From Chlamydomonas sphaeroides (taxonomy: Eukaryota > Chlorophyta > Chlorophyceae > Chlamydomonadales > Chlamydomonadaceae): a DNA stretch of 13,345 nucleotides. The stretch spans positions 1-13,345 of the forward strand of contig BDDC01002404.1 in assembly GCA_001662425.1 (NCBI GenBank). Direction: 5' to 3'. The position numbers and the translations under genes were made by a program. The notes under the pieces are model-generated. The model was given only the letters and a program-made list of their open reading frames with translations. It searched no databases and was not told the origin of the DNA. This document shows positions 7,728 through 13,345 of the stretch, piece after piece (the first letter of the stretch is position 1; each line of letters starts with the position of its first letter).

Positions 7728-10700
7728 ATGGGAGCGCGCTGGTGGCAGCTATGCGTATGGGCTCTATGTCTCTTGACTGGTGAGGCTAAGGCCACGCGTT
7801 GAGGCGGTGGTTTCGCTGCAGACCGTCAACAGCTCTCTATTTCCGCCCTGCAGTCGCTCGTCCTACGCTAGGCAATATGTGCCGGCAGCGGCGGGAACGC
7901 CAGGCAGGAGTGACGCTGACGCCCAGCCAGCTGGTAGAGGTGAACGAGGAGCTGGATGCTGGCTTCTGCGACTATTGGCGGCTAACAAAGGACATGCTGG
8001 AGCAGTCTGACGCTTGCAGCGCAGTTGGGAGCGGGTGAGGCGCATGTCATGCGTGGTGCAGCGACCACCGCACGCTCGCCCCCACACCACGCCAGCCTCA
8101 TCGCACCCGGTCGGTTTGCAGCAGCGCCTCAAACCCGCCCCTGTGCCGGTAGGCCCGGAACCAACACGCTGTGCCTCCCGGCTCCCGGCTCGCCGACTCC
8201 CACTGCGCAGACGGCCGTACCTCCTGTTTGAGTTCTGGCGCCTGGACAGCACCGGCAGCGTGGACGCAAACCCCATGGACAACATATACTTCCTGGTGGC
8301 GCGCGGCACGCAACCCAACGTGAGCTAGCGCCACAACGCTTATGGATGCCCGGCTCAGCGCTTCAAGTCTCGAGCCGGGGCGAGGCACACGTGCAAGGGC
8401 CAGGGCCCGGGCGGACCGGGGGCCTGGCCGCGTGCCCGACCCACAATGCGCCGGCCGGCATCCGGCCTGCCATAGCCCAGTTGACAGCGTACGGCGCCGC
8501 TCCCAGCACCCCGCCAGCCTCACGCCGGATAGGGGCGTGGGCGGGCCGGGCTGGCGCGGTGCTCACCCGACCCACATGGCTGGCGCAGGGGCCGCAGCCG
8601 CAGCCATTCCCCGCCAGCCGCCAGCGGCCGCCCACGTGGACACGGCCCAGGGCTGACGCGCGTGCATGCGGGGCCAGGCCGTGGGGCGTGGGCTGGGCCT
8701 GGCTGCCCGGGCAGGCGGGGGGTAGCGCAGCCTGGCACCTGGCTCGGCCGGGCCTGGGGCCTGGGCCCGCCGCCGAGGGCTGCCAGCGCCCGCATGGGTC
8801 GCCGTCCGACAGCCCAACTGCTAGGGATGCGCAGCCCAGCCCAGCCCAGCTGGCGCTCATAGCACCCAGGGCCGCCGGCAGCGCGTGCGCTGGGGCTGAG
8901 CTGGGCGGGGTGCCGTGCCATGCCGAGCCAAGCCGAGGAGGCCGGGCCCCTGGGGCGTGGAAGCACAGGGGCTCACAGGCTGCGCGACGCGCGCCTGCGG
9001 TGACGCGCAGAGGAAAGACCGCGGGCGCCCGCTGGCCCTGGCCCTGGTCGTGCGCTGCGTTGGCGCTGGCGCCCGTCCCTGCATCGGCACCACAATGCGG
9101 CACACCTGGCATGCATGCGCTCGCCTCCCTCCCACCCTGGGGCGTAGGAGCTGGACGCAGGGCGCAGGGGTCGCTGGCCCTGCCCCTGGCCCTGGTCGCG
9201 AGCTCCGTTGGCGCTGGCGCCCGGCACCACCACTCGGCATGCGCTCGCCTCCCAACCACGCAATGCTGCTTACGCTGCACCACAGACATTCGGTGTTCGT
9301 GGCGCGCCGCCGGTGCCGCCTCATCCCGGCGCCGCTTTCGTACAAGCACCGCGCACGTCGTGCTACTATCTGTCCCTATTTCCCAAACACACGAGGTGCT
9401 GCGTGCGTGCTACTTGTTACTTACTGCTTATCTTACCATGCACACACGCCGGCCTCTGCGCTCTGCCCTCCCCTACCCAGGTGGTGGTCTACCCGGCGGG
9501 CAACACGGACTTCACGCCGCCCAAGACTGACATGCCGCAGAGCAGCCGCCCCGGCACCCACCAGGACGGCGACGCCGACATGTACTTCCGGTCCTACCAT
9601 CGTGTGTTCATGCCCCTGAACGCCACCTCGTCCGCGGGGGCCACGCAGCCGGACTGGTGCGTGGCTGGCTGGCTGGGAGGGAGGGAGGGAGGGCTGGCAG
9701 GGAGGGCTGGCAGGCAGGGAGGCTGGGAGGGAGGGAAGTCTGGAAGGTGTGGTGCGTGGCTGGCTGGCAGGAGGAGGAAGGAAGGAAAGGCTGTCAGGGA
9801 GGGCTGGCCGGCAGGTGAGGAGAAAGCGAGGCAGGCGGGGAGGGCTGGCAGGCAGGGCGGCAGGGAGGGCGGATGGCAGGGAGGCAGGGAGGGGAAAGCT
9901 GGCAGGACTGGTGCGGCTGGCTCGCTAACAGGCAGGGAGGGGAAAGCTGGCAGGACTGGTGCGGCTGGCTCGCCAACAGGCAGGGAGGGGTTGTCGCGCC
10001 GCGCCGCGGGGGGCTAAGGCTCTGTCGCTGCCTGCCCGCCCCGCCCAACGCCCCCCGCCCTCCGCCCCCTGGCCGCAGGTTCGTGACGGTGTCCAACATG
10101 CACTCGCGCGACTCTCTGGAGCGCTACAGCCTGCGTGTGTCGTGCGTGGCGGAGCCCGACGCGCTCTGCCCGCAGCCCGACCCCGCCGCCGACCCCTGCA
10201 GCGGCCGCGGCACCTGCCTGGACCCTCCCCAGGTGCGTGTGCGCGTGTGTTTTCTTGGGAGCTAAAGTTACATGCCCCGCGCCGCACGCCCTGGGTTCGT
10301 GACGCGTTGGTTGTGTGCGTGCGGGTGCGGTGGGGGCGCATGGCTGGACCCTCCCAAGGTGCGTGTGCGTGTGCTGAAGTGTGTAGTAGAACAGAAGCCC
10401 ACACGCGACACTGTGCGCCCCCGTGTGGGGATGGGGATGGGGAGGCCAGTGGGCGCAGGCAAGGACACCGGGAGGGGCATACGGCAATTGCCCAAACGTT
10501 GGCATCGGCGGGAGGGGGGCTGCGCCTGCCTGTTCATGTCGTCTGCAACTGCTACTACATAGCTACTGCTGGATGAGGTATTGCGTGCATGACATGTATT
10601 AAGGTGTGTGCGTTGTTGGCGCATACCCCCGAGGCGTCGGGCAGCATGCGCCGAGGCTCGCTGCAACCTCCCCTGTTGTCCCATGCCCCGCACGCGTCCA

Positions 10701-13305
10701 TGCCTCGCATGCCCCACCCAACCCCCTTGCACACACCCACACCCACACCACCGCACGCGCCGCGCGCCGCAGGGTGTGACCAACCGGCCGGCGCTCAACC
10801 GAGTGTGCGCCTGCGCCGACGGCTGGGGCGACTACGGCTGCCAGAGCCTCGCGCCCACGCTTCTCAACGGCGAGGCGCGGACGAAGGTGGTGGAGCCGGG
10901 AGCCTGGGCGTACTGGCAGGTGCGGTGGCCGCTGCTGCTGGCCTCATGCTTACACATGTGCAGATAGCATGACGTAGTCTGATGTCAAGTTCGCTATTTA
11001 GCCGAACGGATGCTGTGTCAGGCAAGGCGCGGGCATGGGTGATCAGCAGATGTCACAGCAGGGCCCCTCCAGCCGCGATCCTTTCACGCTCCCCTGTGTC
11101 ACTGCCCTTGCAACCTCATACACGCATGACCGGTGTGTACCCTCCCTTGCGCCCCCACAGGTCAAAGTGCCGCTGCCGCGCGGCGGCGCGCTGGCGGCCA
11201 TGAGCAAGCCCGCGCTGCTCGTGGAACTGAGCCGCGGCTCGGGTCCCGCTGACCCCACCGCCGTGCCCGCCACCGCCGGCCCCGGCTCCGCGCTCGGGCC
11301 CGGCTTCGGCGGCGACCCCGTCCTCGTCGTGATGCCCAAGCCGTCGGACGGCTCCAACCGGCTGCCATGGTTCTCGGACATCATGCCGTACGCCGACATG
11401 CGGTCGTACTTTTTGCAGCAGAACGCCCACTACGCGCTGCTACGCGACCTGACGCCCACAGCCACCGGCGTGGCCGCCGGCGGCGCGGGCGAGGCGGGCG
11501 GCGGCGTGTCGTACGCCGAGTACTACGTGGCGGTGTACAACAACGACCAGCGTTTTTCCGCGGGCGCCAGCCCCAGCCTGCTGTGGCCGCGCGCCAACGT
11601 GACCCTGCGGGTGCGTGGGCGGGTGGGGGCTGGTGGGGTCCGTGTGGTTCGTTGGCACGCGCCGCGCGGAGACGCCCTGGGTTGGCGACGCGTCGGTCGT
11701 GCTAAGGAGAGGCAGGCGTGCATATGTGTACTTGAAAGGAGGAGACACGGGCGTTGGCGGGTCGCAAGGCAGGCCAGGCATCCCACCGTGGCGGCGGTTG
11801 TTTATTCTTAGGTGTGCAGCGCCATGCGTGCAGCAGGGCCAAGCCCGAAACACCGCATGCTCCCTGTTGCGTCGAGCAACGGGGTGTGGGGCGCTGGATT
11901 TGGGCTGTTGCTTGAGCTGCTGCTCGCTGCTGTCGCCCGCGCGCGCGCAGGCTCGCTGGCGCGTGGGCTCAACCAGCGGTGCCTCCTCGCCCACGGCGCC
12001 CAGCTCGGGCCCGTTGTGCCCATACGACTGCTACGGCCGCGGCACCTGCTACGACCCGTGGGACGTGGCCGCCGCCTCCAGCATCCCGCCGGCGCTGCTG
12101 CCGCCCGTGACGCCCAACGCGGCGCGGCCCGCCGACTTCCAGTGCTCCTGCCGCGGAGGTGCGGCGGGGGTCGGCGCGGCGCGGGGACGCGAAGCCGAAG
12201 GCCGTGCAGCGGCCCTGCATGGAACCTTGTTTGGGTGTGCTCATAATAATTATAATAAATAATAATGTTGTGTGCATATAATAAAAATAATAATAATAAT
12301 ATACATGTACCCGACACGCGACGCCCTGGGGGATTTGGGTGTGCGCGGGGCCTATGTTTGGAGCGGCGCTGCGCGGGGTGCGCTTGCTTGAAAGGCGGTG
12401 CTGCGGCCTGCCTGCCGCGGCCCTGCGTGTGAGCACGCATACCGCAACCCGCCCCCGTCTCCCCCCCTTCCCCGCCCCCAGCCCCTGTGCGCCCGCTCAG
12501 GCCTCCACTGCGCTGCACCTCCCCCCAACCAACCCACCCACCCACCCAACCCACCCACCAACCGCCCCCATCCACCCCCCAGAGTTCGGCGGCACCCTGT
12601 GCGAGGGCCTCCTGCGCAACCTGTCGGTGCACTCGGGCGGCGACGGGCGCTCGGAGCGCATGGCGCCTGGCACCTGGACCTACTTCCTGCTCAACATGGC
12701 GCGCTTCGACTACCGCTCCAGCGACGTGGCTATCCAGGTGCGAGGGGGCTGAGGGGGGCCTGAGGGGGGCTGGCGGGTGGCGTGGCGGGGGGGCGTATCT
12801 GTGGGCACGCCTGGGCCGGCGGGTGGCTGCGAGGGGTGTGGCGGGGTGCGGGCCGGCCCTGTGTGTGTGTCTCTGGTGCCGGGGGTGGGGACGGGGCGGG
12901 GCCGGCAGGGGCGCTGAGGGGCTGCTGAGCCCGCGCGCACACAGTGGGACTCAGGAAGAAGCGCGCGTGGGAGGCAGTGTGGGCCCGGGGCCGGCCGCTG
13001 CCCCGTGCCGTGCCGTGCCGTGCCGTGCCTCCTCGCGCACCGCCGCCCCCACATACGCCCGGCCCGGCCTGATCTTGCGGGCTCGGGCCAGGTCGCTCGT
13101 TGTCCCTGCCTCGCTGCACCTCCCTCCGCCCCCGTCACCGTGCCCCGACCCCGACATGGCCTCTCTGCAGTGGTCGGTCCGTGACGCGGTGTCCTCGCCC
13201 GACCCGCCCACCGCCTACGTCAACGCCTACCTCACCATCGACGAGCACGCCTTCCCGCGCGAGGCGCAGCTCAACAGCGACGACGCGTTCCGCCGGGGCT
13301 GGCAG
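7728..13305 (+). CDS. Large secreted/membrane protein with repeated beta-rich modules and EGF-like domains, 3' end outside window
   Basis: Ten exons: 7728-7779, 7854-8034, 8211-8319, 9481-9656, 10079-10232, 10773-10919, 11161-11610, 11951-12158, 12583-12737 and 13171-13305. They keep one frame for 589 residues and end at a GTGACT donor. Exon 1 gives a signal peptide (MGARWWQLCVWALCLLT). Three similar modules follow. Module 1: FCDYWRL...RPYLLFEFWRLDSTGS...NVVVYP...WFVTVSN. Module 2: PGAWAYWQVKVPL...KPALLVELSRGSG...DPVLVVMPKP...YYVAVYNND. Module 3: PGTWTYFLLNM...AYVNAYLTIDEH, incomplete. Between them sit two six-cysteine EGF-like domains: C203, 213, 219, 236, 238, 247 and C446, 450, 456, 488, 490, 499. 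This points to an extracellular, probably adhesive or matrix/receptor role. The modules recall PPC-type beta sandwiches, and the sandwich-plus-EGF order recalls ectodomains of the TMEM8/PGAP6 family, whose membrane part would lie beyond the window; neither assignment is proven. The in-frame ATG at 7877 lacks a signal peptide, so 7728 is preferred. Confidence 0.75.
8320..9480 (+). other. Intron 3 of the EGF-domain gene (1.16 kb)
   Basis: Bounded by a GTGAGC donor after ...GTQPN and a cccag acceptor before VVVYPAG. It is very GC-rich and holds internal repeats: a cagcc tract at 8832-8850, a duplication (9030-9130 against 9172-9253), and many ctggccctggccc-like strings. Large open frames cover it on both strands (for example 8346-9530 plus and 9349-8363 minus), but they show no domain and only reflect the lack of AT-rich stop codons. 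Confidence 0.7.
9030..9253 (+). repeat. Diverged direct duplication inside intron 3
   Basis: The block at 9030-9130 (cgctggccctggccctggtc, then ttggcgctggcgccc, then gcatgcgctcgcctcc) recurs in shorter form at 9172-9253 with the same three strings in the same order. Copies are about 142 bp apart at the left end, and the second has lost some 20 bp in the middle. Confidence 0.8.
9657..10000 (+). repeat. GGCTGG/GGCAGGGAGG minisatellite of intron 4, including a 48-bp tandem repeat
   Basis: Intron 4 (9657-10078) is mostly built of ggctggc and agggaggg units. At 9882-9929 and 9930-9977 lie two 48-bp tandem copies that differ at a single base (gctaac against gccaac), with a third partial copy from 9978. 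Each contains ggactggtgcggctggct, which closely matches the true exon 4/intron 4 boundary at 9651-9670. Confidence 0.9.
10281..10314 (+). repeat. Intronic element copy 1 (intron 5)
   Basis: Contains gccgcacgccctgggtt, then gacgcgttggttgtg. The same order of strings is found in intron 7 at 11661-11701. Confidence 0.6.
10344..10369 (+). repeat. Duplicated copy of the exon 5 end and its splice donor inside intron 5
   Basis: This 26-nt stretch matches 10218-10243, the last 15 bases of exon 5 plus the first 11 of intron 5, at 25 of 26 positions, 126 bp downstream. The copied exon end reads AAG instead of CAG before the same GTGCGT donor. Confidence 0.9.
11661..11701 (+). repeat. Intronic element copy 2 (intron 7)
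   Basis: Contains gacgccctgggtt, then gacgcgtcggtcgtg, closely matching 10281-10314 in intron 5. A shorter piece, cgacgccctggg, occurs in intron 8 near 12319-12330. Confidence 0.6.
12242..12305 (+). repeat. AT-rich (AAT/ATAATA) microsatellite island in intron 8
   Basis: A run of ataat/aataat units broken by gttgtgtgc, in an intron that is otherwise strongly GC-rich. It lies well inside intron 8 (12159-12582), about 85 nt after the donor. Confidence 0.95.
12522..12582 (+). other. CCCA-rich polypyrimidine tract before exon 9
   Basis: A C-rich run of ccaacc, caccca and ccccc units leads directly into the acceptor ag at 12581-12582. It serves as an extended polypyrimidine tract and is itself a simple CCCA repeat. 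Confidence 0.7.
13003..13029 (+). repeat. (CCGTG)5 pentamer repeat in intron 9
   Basis: Five perfect CCGTG units and a partial sixth, inside intron 9 (12738-13170). The rest of that intron is G-rich (aggggggc units just after the donor) and shows no coding signal. Confidence 0.95.
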
Positions 13306-13313
13306 GTGACTAG

Positions 13314-13345
13314 AGGGGAGGGGAGGGGAGGGGAGGGGAGGGGAG
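13314..13345 (+). repeat. (AGGGG)n pentamer repeat right after the exon 10 donor
   Basis: Six perfect AGGGG units reach the window end and probably continue. The array starts 8 nt into intron 10, on the transcribed sense strand, so the RNA would have closely spaced runs of four G able to form a G-quadruplex. Confidence 0.95.

Noticed and set aside
8363..9349. 328-codon open frame on the minus strand
   Set aside because: Antisense to the same intron, low complexity, with no recognisable protein.
8346..9530. 394-codon open frame on the plus strand
   Set aside because: It covers intron 3, has no domain or leader, and overlaps the real exon at 9481 in another frame. It is a product of high GC content.

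Overview
The window looks like nuclear DNA of a green alga from the Chlamydomonas/Volvox lineage. It is GC-rich, its genes are split into short exons with GTGCGT/GTGAGT-type donors and CAG acceptors, introns are full of minisatellites, and proteins carry Ala/Gly/Pro-rich low-complexity tails. It encodes a motile-cilium protein and a decayed Fanzor-type element. The species cannot be fixed from the sequence alone.

Layout. (1) Positions 76-1485, minus strand: the first four coding exons of the ciliary central-apparatus protein CFAP221 (FAP221/PCDP1); the gene runs off the left edge. (2) 1486-2256: intergenic, with no gene seen. (3) 2257-3024, plus strand: the C-terminal part of a Fanzor/TnpB-like RNA-guided nuclease (DE-RTS motif, CxxC...CxxC zinc ribbon, RDLNAALN motif). 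Most of the protein is missing upstream and its last splice acceptor lacks AG, so I call it a pseudogene. (4) 3025-3921: spacer holding the 3' UTR of the next gene. (5) 3922-6513, minus strand: a complete six-exon gene for a type I membrane protein with signal peptide, Cys-rich ectodomain, one transmembrane helix and a long low-complexity cytosolic tail; family not recognised. (6) 6514-7727: 1.2 kb between two divergent genes. (7) 7728-13305 and beyond, plus strand: the first ten exons of a large secreted or membrane protein built from repeated beta-rich modules alternating with six-cysteine EGF-like domains; the gene runs off the right edge.

The genes at 3922-6513 and 7728 onward are head to head and both enter the secretory pathway, so they could share a control region, but nothing in the sequence proves that they work together. 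CFAP221 is a separate cilium gene. The most notable items are the Fanzor remnant with its broken splice site, the modular EGF protein, and introns in which copies of the exon/intron boundary have been duplicated into the intron body.

All exon boundaries were set by eye from reading frame, splice consensus and internal homology. No alignment or database search was run.
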